A stretch of DNA of 64,000 bases from assembly GCA_021296065.1 (NCBI GenBank), contig JAGWBD010000007.1, positions 27,146 through 91,145 of the forward strand. The letters are read 5' to 3'. The position numbers and the translations under genes are program-made. This document shows, piece by piece, positions 1 through 8,330 of this stretch. This DNA is from Anaerolineae bacterium (lineage in GTDB: Bacteria > Chloroflexota > Anaerolineae > Aggregatilineales > Phototrophicaceae). A model generated the notes under the pieces. That model did not search any database. It was given only the letters and a program-made list of their open reading frames with translations, and was not told the origin of the DNA. Numbering within the stretch: the first letter of the stretch is position 1; each line of letters starts with the position of its first letter.

Positions 1-482
1 AGACGAACGTTGTGCTTCGCCGCCACGTCGGCCAGGGAGGCGAGGGCATCGCGACTGCGCGCGACGGCGCCGTCGTCGAGGGTCTTGCCGCCGATGACCC
101 GCGCGCATTCCGCGCCCAGTTTGCCGGCGACCGCCAGCCAACCTTCGATCCAGGCCAGGTCGCGCGCCTGGTGCTGCGGGTTGCTGATGTCGCCGTCGTC
201 GATGAGCAGCGAGAAGATGGACACGCCGGCCTCGTCATGCGCCGCGCGCAGCTGTTCGAGGTAGGCATCATCCAGTTGCGAGAGGTGAAAGTGGCAGATT
301 TCCAGTGTGTGAATGCCAAAATCGGCCAGGCGCGCGGGCAGTTCCGGAAGCGTAAGTTCACCAGGGCCCCAGGGTTCGCCGTAGGTCTTTTGCGGCTGTT
401 CCGGGCTGTCCCACCAGCTGGGCCCGAGTTGCCGGTGCAGGCTCCAGGTCGATACCGACAGACGTCTTCCATTCTCCGCCAT
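1..482 (-). CDS. Sugar phosphate isomerase/epimerase-like protein (partial, C-terminus beyond window)
   Basis: Only the first 160 residues lie in the window; the rest runs off the left edge. The start is the ATG at 480-482. The visible sequence alternates helices and strands as in xylose-isomerase-like TIM barrels: an early strand (SVSTWSLHR), then FGIHTLEICHFHL, then a strand with SLLIDDGDIS, then a helix ending in GAECARVIGG. This order matches the first barrel repeats of the sugar phosphate isomerase/epimerase family, whose members isomerise or epimerise sugars using a divalent metal. The metal ligands would be downstream and cannot be checked. The substrate cannot be told from sequence. 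Confidence 0.7.
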   Translation of the reverse strand, partial: MAENGRRLSVSTWSLHRQLGPSWWDSPEQPQKTYGEPWGPGELTLPELPARLADFGIHTLEICHFHLSQLDDAYLEQLRAAHDEAGVSIFSLLIDDGDISNPQHQARDLAWIEGWLAVAGKLGAECARVIGGKTLDDGAVARSRDALASLADVAAKHNVR

Positions 483-579
483 GACAATCTCCCACACCGG
501 TCCGGCGCGCTGTTTGCAGTGACGGGCAGCGCGCTGCATCGCCAACATCTTATCGGCTGACACTCGCCCCGGCCAGGCG

Positions 580-3327
580 TCACAGCAGATCAATCGGGTC
601 GAGGTCGATGATCCAGTCGCGGCCGGGCTGCAGTGCGTCCAGCGCGCGACCGGGATTCGCGCTGCGCAGCAGAAGATGCCAGCGGTACTGGCGGCGGATG
701 CGGGTGAAAAAGCAGGGCGCGGGTCCGATGAGTTCGCTGCCCCGCAGGTCCTGCGCCTCAATGATGTCGCGCAACTGTTGCGCCGCCTGGCGGGCTTCCT
801 GTTCGGCGCGGGCCTCGCTTTCGCGCTGGATGAGGATGCGCGCCAGGCGCCGGAAGGGCGGGTGCCCCAGGCTACGGCGCCATGCGATTTCCTGTTCGTG
901 AAAATTGCGATAGTCCTGGTTGGCGGCCGTCTGGATGGCGTAATGCTCCGGCTGGTAGGTCTGCAAAATGGCCCGCCCGCCCGCCAGCCCTCGTCCGGCG
1001 CGCCCGGCCGTCTGGGTCAGCAACTGGAAGCTGCGCTCGCCGGCGCGGAAGTCCGGCAGGTTGAGGCCGTGGTCGGCGTTGACCATGCCCGCCAGGGTCA
1101 CCATGGGCAGGTCCAGGCCGCGTGCGATCATCTGCGTGCCGACCAGAATGTCCGCCTCGTGGTCGCTGAAGCGCTGTAGCAGGCGGTCATGGGCGACCGG
1201 GCTGCGGGCGCTGTCGGCATCCCAACGCAGGACGCGGGCGCGCGGGAAGAGCCGCTGCAATTCCTGCTCGACCTGCTGGGTGCCGGCCCCGAAATAACGG
1301 ATTCGGCGCGAGCGGCAGTCCGGACAACTGCGGGGAGGCGCGCGCTCAAAGTTGCAGAGATGACAGCGCAGGCGGCTGTCGTGGCGGTGCCAGGTGAGGG
1401 AGTTGTCGCAATTGGGGCAGCGCTCCACGTGGCCGCAATCGCGACAAAAGACCCAGGTGTTGGCGCCGCGCCGGTTCAGAAAAAGCAGGGCCTGCTGCTC
1501 CTGGGCCAGGACTTCGCGCAGGCCAGTCTGCAAGGCGCGGCTGAAAATGCTGGTGTTGCCGTTGCGCAGTTCGCTGCGCATGTCGACCAGCGTTACCGGC
1601 GCCAGCTCGACCATCAGCGCCAGGCCGGCGGGCGCCGGCACGTAGCGCGCTTCCAGCTTGCGCGTTTCGCTCAGCTGTCGGATGCGGCGGCGGTGGCCCA
1701 TGATTCGTTGCGGCAACTCCAGCAGACGCAGGTCCCCGCGTTGCGCGCGGTGAAAGGTCTCGACATCGGGCGTGGCGCTGCCTGGCAGCAGGATGCCGTC
1801 GTTGGCGCGCATCATCGCTTCGGCGACGCTGCGCGCGTGGTACCAGGGGATGGCGGCGTCCGGCCCCTGGCGATAGCTGGCGTCGTGTTCCTCGTCGAGA
1901 ATGACGAGGCCGACGTCCGGCAAGGGAGTGAACAGCGCCGAGCGGGTGCCGACCACCACCTGAATCTCGCCCGTCCGCGCCTTGCGCCAGACGTGGTGGC
2001 GTTCACGGTCGCCGAGGCCGCTGTGCGAGACGGCGACCTGACCCGGAAAGCGGGCCGTGACGCGACGCAGGGTCTGCGCGGTGAGCGCGATTTCCGGCAC
2101 CAGAAAGAGCGCCTGGCGGCCCTGCGCCAGCACGCGTTCGATGGCGCGCAGGTAGATTTCGGTCTTGCCACTGCCGGTCACGCCGAAGAGCAGAAAACGA
2201 CGCTTTTGCGCCTCTCTTACCTGCGGCCAGCGGTCGATCTCGGCCCTGATTTCCCGCCAGACGGCCTGCTGCCCGGGGGTGAGCGGCGGCGCTTCTTCCG
2301 GCACAAAGTCACGGGCCACTTTTGCGTTAAACCAACTTTCGGCGCTGCCGAGGTGAATCAGACCGGCGTCCTCCAGGCGCTTTAGACCGGCAAGGGTGAT
2401 GCCGGTCTCATGCTGCAAGAGGCGGGTTGCCACAGGCGCGTCCGCCCGGGCCAGCAACTGCAGGGCGCGCAACGGCCGCTCCGCCTGGCGCAGGGTGAGG
2501 AGCGTTGCGCCCAGTTCGCTGGAAGGGACGGCGCAGACGAGGCGTTCGCTATCCCCTGCAGCAACGCGGCGCAGCAAGCCCTCGCGTTGCGCCCGCAGCA
2601 GCGTGGCGTTGGAGGCGATGTCCAGGGCTTCCTCGAGCGGCAGGCCCTCCGGTCCGGCCCGCGCCACCTGGTGCAGCAGGTCCGCGCGCCGTGAGCGGCG
2701 TCCGAGTTGATGGCGGTGGGCGTCGATGCTGTCGCGGGGAATGGCCAGCATGGCCGTGCGCAACTGCCGCGGCCGCGCTGGCGGCAGGAGGGTGGGCTCG
2801 CTGCGCAACAGGCCGGCAGCCTCCAGCCCGCTGAGTGATTCACGCCAGTTGGTTTTGGGCAAGGCGCTTCCGAGCTGCGTGCTGGTCAGCGGGCCGCGCC
2901 GTTGCAGCAGGCCCAGCACTTGCCGGTCCAGGGAGTCCAGTTCACCTGCACCACTTTCCTGCGCACCCTTGATCAACGAAACACGCGTGCTGCGTCGGCT
3001 GCCCAAGCCGGGTGGCAGGAAAAGCCACAGGCAGGGACCGGGCGGCATACGGAAGCGCCGGCTGATCCAGAGCGCCAGTTCGATTTGCTGCGCGCTCAGG
3101 AATGGCTCGGGATCAAGCAGGGCTTCCAGCGGTTTCGTGTGCGCGATTTCGCTGTGGTCATTGAGTGCAACCAGGATGCCGGGTTGCAGGCCGGTGCCGA
3201 AACGGACGCGCACCAACTGGCCGGGCCGGACCCGGTGCTGCAAGGCTTCAGGTACATGCCAGGTGAAAGTGCCAGGCAGCGGCACGTTGAGGGCGACCTC
3301 GGCGAAGCACTCGGGCCTGGTGGACAT
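580..3327 (-). CDS. priA: Primosomal protein N' (replication restart helicase PriA)
   Basis: PriA is a superfamily 2 helicase that recognises stalled forks and loads the replicative helicase for restart. The N-terminal DNA-binding part begins around residue 5 (ECFAEVALNVPLPGTFTW). Walker A is GVTGSGKTEIYL near residue 381, the DEEH box lies near 477 (LDEEHDASYRQ), and eight zinc-binding cysteines run between about 629 and 670 (FCRDCGHVERCPNCDNSL, then CHLC and CPDC). The helicase C-terminal motifs follow (GTQMIARGLDLP, QTAGRAGRG). At 915 aa it is longer than the roughly 730 aa of the E. coli protein; the extra length lies between the N-terminal domain and Walker A. A TATACT box 28 bases upstream of the start is its likely promoter. 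Confidence 0.95.
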   Translation of the reverse strand: MSTRPECFAEVALNVPLPGTFTWHVPEALQHRVRPGQLVRVRFGTGLQPGILVALNDHSEIAHTKPLEALLDPEPFLSAQQIELALWISRRFRMPPGPCLWLFLPPGLGSRRSTRVSLIKGAQESGAGELDSLDRQVLGLLQRRGPLTSTQLGSALPKTNWRESLSGLEAAGLLRSEPTLLPPARPRQLRTAMLAIPRDSIDAHRHQLGRRSRRADLLHQVARAGPEGLPLEEALDIASNATLLRAQREGLLRRVAAGDSERLVCAVPSSELGATLLTLRQAERPLRALQLLARADAPVATRLLQHETGITLAGLKRLEDAGLIHLGSAESWFNAKVARDFVPEEAPPLTPGQQAVWREIRAEIDRWPQVREAQKRRFLLFGVTGSGKTEIYLRAIERVLAQGRQALFLVPEIALTAQTLRRVTARFPGQVAVSHSGLGDRERHHVWRKARTGEIQVVVGTRSALFTPLPDVGLVILDEEHDASYRQGPDAAIPWYHARSVAEAMMRANDGILLPGSATPDVETFHRAQRGDLRLLELPQRIMGHRRRIRQLSETRKLEARYVPAPAGLALMVELAPVTLVDMRSELRNGNTSIFSRALQTGLREVLAQEQQALLFLNRRGANTWVFCRDCGHVERCPNCDNSLTWHRHDSRLRCHLCNFERAPPRSCPDCRSRRIRYFGAGTQQVEQELQRLFPRARVLRWDADSARSPVAHDRLLQRFSDHEADILVGTQMIARGLDLPMVTLAGMVNADHGLNLPDFRAGERSFQLLTQTAGRAGRGLAGGRAILQTYQPEHYAIQTAANQDYRNFHEQEIAWRRSLGHPPFRRLARILIQRESEARAEQEARQAAQQLRDIIEAQDLRGSELIGPAPCFFTRIRRQYRWHLLLRSANPGRALDALQPGRDWIIDLDPIDLL

Positions 3328-3354
3328 GGCAGGCGGACAGTGATTTACAGCGTC

Positions 3355-3360
3355 AGTATA
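3355..3360 (-). promoter_or_regulatory. Candidate -10 box (TATACT) for priA
   Basis: On the minus strand the hexamer TATACT ends 27 bases before the priA start codon, which would give a leader of about 20 bases. No good -35 was found at 16-18 bases, so the call rests on the -10 and its position. The same hexamer precedes several other genes in this window. Confidence 0.4.
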
Positions 3361-3385
3361 GCAGGGCGTGGGGGCGGAATCGCGT

Positions 3386-4756
3386 TCAACGTATGGGAAA
3401 GAGTTCGGAGAGCGGGCCCATCAGCCCGTTGGCGTCGCGGGCGGCGATCGCCAGACTGGTGAAATTCTGTGGCACAAAGCCTTCCCAGGTGACGCTGGTG
3501 CTGCCTTCGATATCAAACTGCACGTAGCGCCTGGCGCCGGGTCGGCGCAGGGCCACGACGTAACCACTGGCGCCCGGCACCGGTTCCCAGACCAGGGTGC
3601 GCCCGCCGTTTTCCGCCTCCCGCAGGGCGATGTTGCGTGGCGGACGTGGACCGTCGGCGACGGCGGTGACGACGGCCAGCACGGCGCGCGTCACACGGGT
3701 GAGGTAACTGGCCTGCACGATTTCGATCGTATCGCGGGCGTTGTTCTGGCGCGTGCTGTCCTCAAGGCTCTGAATCAGACGGAAGGCGGGGTAGCCGGCA
3801 TCGCTGAAGGTGATGTGATCGCTGTAGCGTCCGGCGCGGTCTGCGCTATCGTGCAGGACAAGCTCCAGGTCCGGGACATGATTGAGGGCCAGCAGTTCGA
3901 CGGTGCGGGCTGCTTCCCGCGAGGGCGAAGTATCCGGGCCTTCAGAATAGACGCGCAGGCGGTCGGGATCGCTGTTGCCCAGCGCATCCAGGGGGCTGCC
4001 GATGCTGTCAAGGTTGATCATCAGGCGGATGTCGATGCCGCTGGGCTTCAGGTAATCGTGGACGAATGAGATGCTGCCGCGACGTCCCACTTCCTCAGCT
4101 GAAAAGGCGACGAACATGATGGCGCTGCGATGCGGGCGCGAACTCAGCACGCGCGCCAGTTCAAGCAGGGCGGCCACGCCGCTGCCATTGTCATTAGCGC
4201 CCGGCGCGGGCGCGTTGCCGTCGTTCTGGTTGCTGCCGGTGCTGTCGTAGTGGGCGCCGATGAGCAACGTGCCGGCCGCGGGTTCGCTGCCGCTGAGGAA
4301 GGCGACGATGTTGCGCGCCTCGCTGCGAACGCCGGCCCAGTCCAGATCAAAAGGCTGCGGAAAAACGACCAGTCTGCCCTGGGAGGAGGCGCGAATGCCC
4401 TCAAACTGGCGCAGAACCCAGTCCGCCGCGGCGCCGATGCCGCGATTCGGGTTGCCGTAGTCGGAGTTGACATGGCGCGTTTCGAACCCCTGCAGGGTAG
4501 CGATGTGCGACATCAGTCGGTCCGATTCGATTTGGTTGCCATAGTTCAGCAGAAGCGACGTGGCATCCGGCGCACCGGTGACCGCGGCCGGCGGCAACTG
4601 TTGCGGGCTGAGTGTGGCGTAGCCGATGGTGGGTTGCGGCGTGATGCGGGGGGTCGGGATCAGGGTGGGGGGTGCGCTGCGCGTCCCCAGGTCACAGGCG
4701 AGCGCCGCCAGCGCCAGCGCCGCGAGAACGAGTGTGACCCTGGCGACCGGTTTCAT
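3386..4756 (-). CDS. M28-family metallopeptidase lipoprotein
   Basis: The protein has a lipoprotein signal peptide with the lipobox cysteine at residue 21 (ALAALAC), so it should be anchored outside the membrane. The M28 aminopeptidase-like core shows the usual metal-site segments in order: GAHYDS near 168, GANDNGSG near 187, SAEEVG near 221, NLDSIG near 249 and SDHITF near 315. The family normally supplies a fifth zinc ligand from HTxxDT; here that segment reads NNARDT from residue 338, so the histidine appears to be Asn. The last 90 residues look like a fibronectin type III-type beta domain (LREAENGGRTLVWEPVPGA). Substrates would be extracellular peptides or amino-acyl compounds, but loss of a ligand may mean altered or no activity. 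Confidence 0.85.
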   Translation of the reverse strand: MKPVARVTLVLAALALAALACDLGTRSAPPTLIPTPRITPQPTIGYATLSPQQLPPAAVTGAPDATSLLLNYGNQIESDRLMSHIATLQGFETRHVNSDYGNPNRGIGAAADWVLRQFEGIRASSQGRLVVFPQPFDLDWAGVRSEARNIVAFLSGSEPAAGTLLIGAHYDSTGSNQNDGNAPAPGANDNGSGVAALLELARVLSSRPHRSAIMFVAFSAEEVGRRGSISFVHDYLKPSGIDIRLMINLDSIGSPLDALGNSDPDRLRVYSEGPDTSPSREAARTVELLALNHVPDLELVLHDSADRAGRYSDHITFSDAGYPAFRLIQSLEDSTRQNNARDTIEIVQASYLTRVTRAVLAVVTAVADGPRPPRNIALREAENGGRTLVWEPVPGASGYVVALRRPGARRYVQFDIEGSTSVTWEGFVPQNFTSLAIAARDANGLMGPLSELFPIR

Positions 4757-4794
4757 GGCGGAAATAGTATCACAAACGGCCCTGCAGCCGGGTC

Positions 4795-5307
4795 TCAGTC
4801 CTTGCGCACGATTTCCCAGGCAAGGTGATTGATTTCGGGGAAAAGCAGCTTCTCGCAGGCCAGACGCACGGCGCCGCTGCTGCCGGGCAGGGACACGACC
4901 AGGGTGCGACGGTAGACCCCGGCGGTGGCGCGGCTGAACATGGCCGCCGGGCCGATGTCCTCATAACTGAGCATGCGAATGAGCTCGCCGAAGCCGGGGA
5001 GGGTCTTCTCCATGTGGCGGCTGAGCACGTCGAAGGTGGTGTCGCGCGGGCTGATGCCGGTGCCGCCGTTAAAGACGATGATCTGGATGGCGGGCATGGC
5101 CGCCAGTTGCTGCAGGGCTGCGGCCACCTCGTCGGGCTCATCGCGAATGAGTCGGTAAGCGCCGACGCGATGGCCCAGCGCCTCCAGTTGCCCTGACAGC
5201 CAGGCGCGATTGCGGTCCGTTTGCGGCGTGCGGCTGTCGCTGACGGTGACAATGGCCAGGGTGACGGGCTGGTTGCCCGCGCGTTGGTGGTGTTCGGCTA
5301 CGGTCAT
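4795..5307 (-). CDS. moaB: Molybdenum cofactor biosynthesis protein MoaB
   Basis: 170 aa, the normal length for MoaB, a MogA/MoaB-type molybdopterin-binding protein that adenylylates molybdopterin before metal insertion in many bacteria that lack MogA. The fold signature is clear: [10 protein letters not shown] at the N-terminus, the nucleotide/MPT-binding loop [13 protein letters not shown], then [18 protein letters not shown] and the late glycine loop [10 protein letters not shown]. No other molybdenum cofactor gene is adjacent, so it stands alone here. The neighbours on the same strand (a peptidase downstream, a toxin-antitoxin-like pair upstream) say nothing about its role. Confidence 0.92.
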   Translation of the reverse strand: MTVAEHHQRAGNQPVTLAIVTVSDSRTPQTDRNRAWLSGQLEALGHRVGAYRLIRDEPDEVAAALQQLAAMPAIQIIVFNGGTGISPRDTTFDVLSRHMEKTLPGFGELIRMLSYEDIGPAAMFSRATAGVYRRTLVVSLPGSSGAVRLACEKLLFPEINHLAWEIVRKD

Positions 5308-5364
5308 GTCAGGGGAGGGGGTGTCATTGTCGCCATTGGCGGGTGGCGAAGGCCGGCAGGTTGT

Positions 5365-5646
5365 TCAGCGAGATCTGCCGGAGGCAGCGACTCGACGCTG
5401 CGGGCTGCGCGGGGCCGGGCCAGCGGACTTTGCAGGTTGGTCGGAGGCGGCAGTGGTCCGGGTAAAGTCCTCTCCATCCACCTCTTCATCTTCCTGGTCA
5501 AGCAATTCCTGAATCAGCTTTATTCGTTCGGCTTTCGGCATGTCAGGGGGAATGACGACGCAACGGGTTTCCTCGTCTTCCTCACCGCGGGCATGAGCCA
5601 GGGCTTGCTGCGCGCTCCGAATCAGGCGTTCACCTGCTTTACTCAC
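5365..5646 (-). CDS. Putative antitoxin of a HigB/RelE-type pair, lacking a visible HTH
   Basis: 93 aa, starting at GTG (5644-5646) behind a strong GGAGGAAG ribosome site. It lies 30 bases downstream of the toxin gene in the toxin-first order of HigBA modules. The first 20 residues (SKAGERLIRSAQQALAHARG) match the conserved N-terminus of antitoxins that partner PF06296-type toxins. Those proteins normally continue into an XRE helix-turn-helix. Here the sequence instead goes through an acidic stretch (IQELLDQEDEEVDGEDF) into a disordered, Arg/Ala-rich tail. It may be a truncated or diverged antitoxin that binds toxin but not DNA. Function is inferred from position and the N-terminus only. Confidence 0.6.
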   Translation of the reverse strand: MSKAGERLIRSAQQALAHARGEEDEETRCVVIPPDMPKAERIKLIQELLDQEDEEVDGEDFTRTTAASDQPAKSAGPAPRSPQRRVAASGRSR

Positions 5647-5676
5647 GATCTTCCTCCATGTTTACGAGGGCAAGGC

Positions 5677-6033
5677 TCAACTTGCCTCGTGGGCTGCCCT
5701 GATTTGACTTATGATCACCCTCAGAGCGTTTCTTTCTGCCTGTGTCAAGTCGACTCTATCACCTTTTGCAGAGATATCGAACAGGTATATGCTGTCTGCT
5801 GACCCTGATGAAACGAAACAGGTGATAACCCGGTAACGTCCACTCTTCCCTTTTCCACGCCCGGCGAAGCGAATCTTGCGGGCACCATCGGTACCGGGAA
5901 TGACCACGCCAGTTTCGGGGCTACGTTTAAGCGTATCCAGTATGATTGCCAGTTCCCGGTCAGGGATCCTGGAACGTTTGGCGCGCCTTCTGAATTCGAG
6001 TGTGAGCCTTACAATTGTCGGCTTTTCGCTCAT
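5677..6033 (-). CDS. HigB/RelE-family toxin (PF06296-like)
   Basis: 118 aa with the pattern of HigB2/RelE-type mRNA interferases: a helical N-terminus rich in Arg/Lys (EFRRRAKRSRIPDRELAIIL), the segment VIPGTDGARKIRFAGRGKGKSGRYRV split across the core beta-sheet, then IYLFDISAKGDRVDLTQAERNAL, the family's typical C-terminal signature. Such toxins cleave ribosome-bound mRNA when their antitoxin is lost. The ATG at 6031-6033 has an AGGGG ribosome site. Base composition is visibly lower in GC than the flanks, which fits acquisition by transfer. The partner gene follows after 30 bases. Confidence 0.82.
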   Translation of the reverse strand: MSEKPTIVRLTLEFRRRAKRSRIPDRELAIILDTLKRSPETGVVIPGTDGARKIRFAGRGKGKSGRYRVITCFVSSGSADSIYLFDISAKGDRVDLTQAERNALRVIISQIRAAHEAS

Positions 6034-6093
6034 TCAGTTGCCCCTGGCTGCGACGTTGGTGGCGGGGAAGGGCGGCGGGCTGGCGTAAGGCGA

Positions 6094-6411
6094 TCAGCGG
6101 TCCCGCAGGTGACGGGTCGCGCGTTGTTCCTCGAGCAGTTCTTCGAGGGTGGTGATGTCTTCTTCGTCCAGTTCTTCTTCCTGGGCGACGCGCTGCGCCA
6201 GGCCTTCGTTGCGTTTGAGCCTGGCAATACGCTCCTGTTCCTGCTCCCTGCCGGAACCGCGCCAGATGAAAAAGGTGCTGAACACGGCGCCAATGACGAA
6301 CATGGGCGCGAATTCACCTGCCAGACTGTCGAAGACGGCCAGGGCGACGAGAAGTATGGCCATGATCAGCCAGATGGCGATGGTGGATACCATGCGGGCA
6401 ATGTCATTCAT
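6094..6411 (-). CDS. Small membrane protein of unknown function
   Basis: 105 aa when started at the ATG at 6409-6411, which overlaps the stop of the upstream phosphatase gene by one base and indicates translational coupling. Two hydrophobic segments (STIAIWLIMAILLVALAVF and FAPMFVIGAVFSTFFIW) are followed by a charged cytoplasmic tail rich in Glu, Lys and Arg that is probably coiled coil (EELDEEDITTLEELLEEQ). An in-frame upstream ATG exists but lies deep within the phosphatase gene. I do not recognise the family. It most likely forms an operon with the phosphatase. Confidence 0.7.
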   Translation of the reverse strand: MNDIARMVSTIAIWLIMAILLVALAVFDSLAGEFAPMFVIGAVFSTFFIWRGSGREQEQERIARLKRNEGLAQRVAQEEELDEEDITTLEELLEEQRATRHLRDR

Positions 6412-6890
6412 CAGCCGGACATCCCCAGGGCGTCGAAGACGCGCGGCGTGATCAGCCATTCCAGAGTGCCGCTGCTGGCGCCGGCGTCGATTTTCAGGCG
6501 CGCCAGACCACCGGGCTTCATGCTGACATGCGCGCCGCAGAGTTCTTGCACGACCATCGGCAGATAAGGATTGTGGCCCACGCAGAGCAGGTCCGCGTCT
6601 GGCGGGAGTTCAGCCAGCAGCGCAGGCAGGTCAGCGGCGCTGAAGCCGTAGTCCAGCGACGGACGCTCCTCGACCGCCACGCCCAGCGCTGCGGCGACGA
6701 TGTCCGCCGTCTGGCGGGAGCGGACGCGCGGGCTGCTGAAGATGCCCGCCGGCCGCAACTCCAGACGCGCCATGACCCGGGCGGCCCTTTCCATACGCTC
6801 GATGCCGGCGGGCGTGAGGCGACGCTGCGCATCGCGGACGTTGTGCGCTTCCGCCTTGCCGTGCCGCAGTAGATAGAGACGCATGGTCAA
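6411..6890 (-). CDS. sixA: SixA-like histidine phosphatase family protein
   Basis: 159 aa histidine phosphatase domain. The catalytic RHG motif is at the N-terminus (LYLLRHGKAEAHN), followed by TPAGIERMERAARV, FSSPRVRSRQTADIV with the second phosphate-binding Arg, and the late acid/His pair in LLCVGHNPYL. Short length and this arrangement match SixA, which removes phosphate from the histidine of phosphotransfer domains. Other small members act on sugar phosphates, so the substrate is inferred. A start at the second Met, 6 bases downstream, is also possible. The next gene begins on its stop codon. Confidence 0.85.
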   Translation of the reverse strand: MTMRLYLLRHGKAEAHNVRDAQRRLTPAGIERMERAARVMARLELRPAGIFSSPRVRSRQTADIVAAALGVAVEERPSLDYGFSAADLPALLAELPPDADLLCVGHNPYLPMVVQELCGAHVSMKPGGLARLKIDAGASSGTLEWLITPRVFDALGMSG

Positions 6891-6951
6891 TTGCAGCCTT
6901 TAAAGGCAAACGGAGCCAGGGGCCCCGGTTGGCAGGACTTTGGTTGCAAAG

Positions 6952-7023
6952 AGCGGGAGATGAGATTCGAACTCACGACATCTTCCTTGGCAAGGAAGCA
7001 TTCTACCGCTGAATTACTCCCGC
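6952..7023 (-). tRNA. tRNA-Gly (anticodon GCC)
   Basis: The minus strand folds into a complete cloverleaf. The acceptor stem GCGGGAG pairs with CTCCCGC, the D-arm contains TTCAGCGGTAGAA, the anticodon stem-loop CTTCCTTGCCAAGGAAG carries GCC, and the T-arm holds GTGAGTTCGAATCTCAT with the invariant TTCGA. The discriminator base is U. CCA is not encoded and must be added afterwards. Confidence 0.97.
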
Positions 7024-7033
7024 AAGTCAAAAC

Positions 7034-7039
7034 AGTGTA
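7034..7039 (-). promoter_or_regulatory. Candidate -10 box (TACACT) for tRNA-Gly
   Basis: TACACT on the minus strand ends 10 bases before the tRNA 5' end, the spacing expected for a short precursor. No convincing -35 hexamer was seen. The region also lies just upstream of the divergent transporter gene. Confidence 0.35.
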
Positions 7040-7085
7040 GCATATTTGCCGCGCCGCGCAAGACATTCAACCATCGAGGTGTCCC

Positions 7086-8330
7086 TTGACTGCAGAAATA
7101 CGTCGCGCCTGGCGCGTGTGGTTGTTGTGGAGTGGCGGCCAGGCCCTGCTCTCGTCGCTGGCCTTCACCGCCATCATGATTTATCGCATCACCGAAGTTG
7201 GCCTGTCGCCCCTGGAACTGGTGCTGGTCGGCACGGTGATGGAACTGGTGGTCTTCCTCTTCGAGATTCCGACCGGCGTGGTGGCGGACGTCCACAGCCG
7301 GCGCCTCTCCATGCTCATCGGCGCCGTATTGATGGGTCTGGCCTTTATGTTGGAAGGGTTGGTGCCCACCTTCGGCGCGCTACTGCTGGCGCAGGCGATC
7401 TGGGGTCTGGGCTACACTTTTACCAGTGGCGCCAGCCAGGCATGGATCAGCGACGAAATCGGTGAAGAAGCGGCGTCGCGGGCCTTCCTGCGTGGCGCAC
7501 AGGCGGGCACCGTCGCCGGCCTGCTCGGGATCGTCGGCAGCATCCTGCTGGCCAGTATCCAGATCAACCTGCCCATAGTGCTGGCCGGAGTCCTGATGCT
7601 GGCTCTGGCAGCGCTGCTGGCCTTAATCATGCCCGAACACAACTTCAAACCCATTGCGCGTGAGGAACGGGACAACTGGAGCGCCATGCGGGCCACCCTG
7701 CGCGCGGGACTCGACCTGCTGCGACAGCGGCCGGTGCTGCGCATTGTGCTGCTGGTGGAGTTGATCGCCGGCCTGTACAGCGAAGGCTTCGAGCGCCTGT
7801 GGCAGAAACACATTCTGGAGACCTTCACCCTGCCGAATCTGGGCGGGCTGCAACTGCAGCCGGTCGCCTGGTACGGTCTCTACGAGCTGGTGGCCAGCCT
7901 CGGCGTCATCGCTCTGACGGAGTTTCTGGGCCGGCGCGTACGTCTGACGCGGCAGGGACCGGCGGTGCGCGCGCTGCTCCTGCTCAATCTGGCCATCGTG
8001 ACGGGCATCCTGGTTTTCAGCCTGACGGACAACCTTGCGCTGGCCGCGCTGGCGCTGCTGTGCCTGACGGCGACGCGCGCTGCCGCCACGCCTGTCAGCA
8101 ACGCCTGGCTCAACCAGAGCGCCGAGCCGGGAATACGCGCCACCCTTTTCTCGCTCCACGGTCAGGTCAATTCGATCGGGCAGGTCGCCGGCGGGCCGCC
8201 GGCCGGGCTGATCGGGCAGCGTTCGCTGCGCGCGGCCCTGTTGGCCAGCGGCCTGGTGCAGACCTGCTCGTTGCCGCTACTGGGGCTGGCGTTGCGACGG
8301 GCGCCGGTGGACGAAGGGAGAGACGATTAG
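7086..8330 (+). CDS. Major facilitator superfamily transporter
   Basis: 414 aa with about 12 hydrophobic segments. It begins at TTG (7086-7088), supported by a GAGGTG ribosome site 5 bases upstream and no better in-frame ATG nearby. The MFS motif A region lies between helices 2 and 3 (FEIPTGVVADVHSRRLSML), a typical variant of GxxxDRxGRR. The N-terminal half resembles the drug/unknown-substrate exporters common next to housekeeping genes. The central loop around residues 190-215 is charged and cytoplasmic. Its end overlaps the convergent pentapeptide-repeat gene by four bases. The substrate cannot be predicted. Confidence 0.85.
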   Translation: MTAEIRRAWRVWLLWSGGQALLSSLAFTAIMIYRITEVGLSPLELVLVGTVMELVVFLFEIPTGVVADVHSRRLSMLIGAVLMGLAFMLEGLVPTFGALLLAQAIWGLGYTFTSGASQAWISDEIGEEAASRAFLRGAQAGTVAGLLGIVGSILLASIQINLPIVLAGVLMLALAALLALIMPEHNFKPIAREERDNWSAMRATLRAGLDLLRQRPVLRIVLLVELIAGLYSEGFERLWQKHILETFTLPNLGGLQLQPVAWYGLYELVASLGVIALTEFLGRRVRLTRQGPAVRALLLLNLAIVTGILVFSLTDNLALAALALLCLTATRAAATPVSNAWLNQSAEPGIRATLFSLHGQVNSIGQVAGGPPAGLIGQRSLRAALLASGLVQTCSLPLLGLALRRAPVDEGRDD

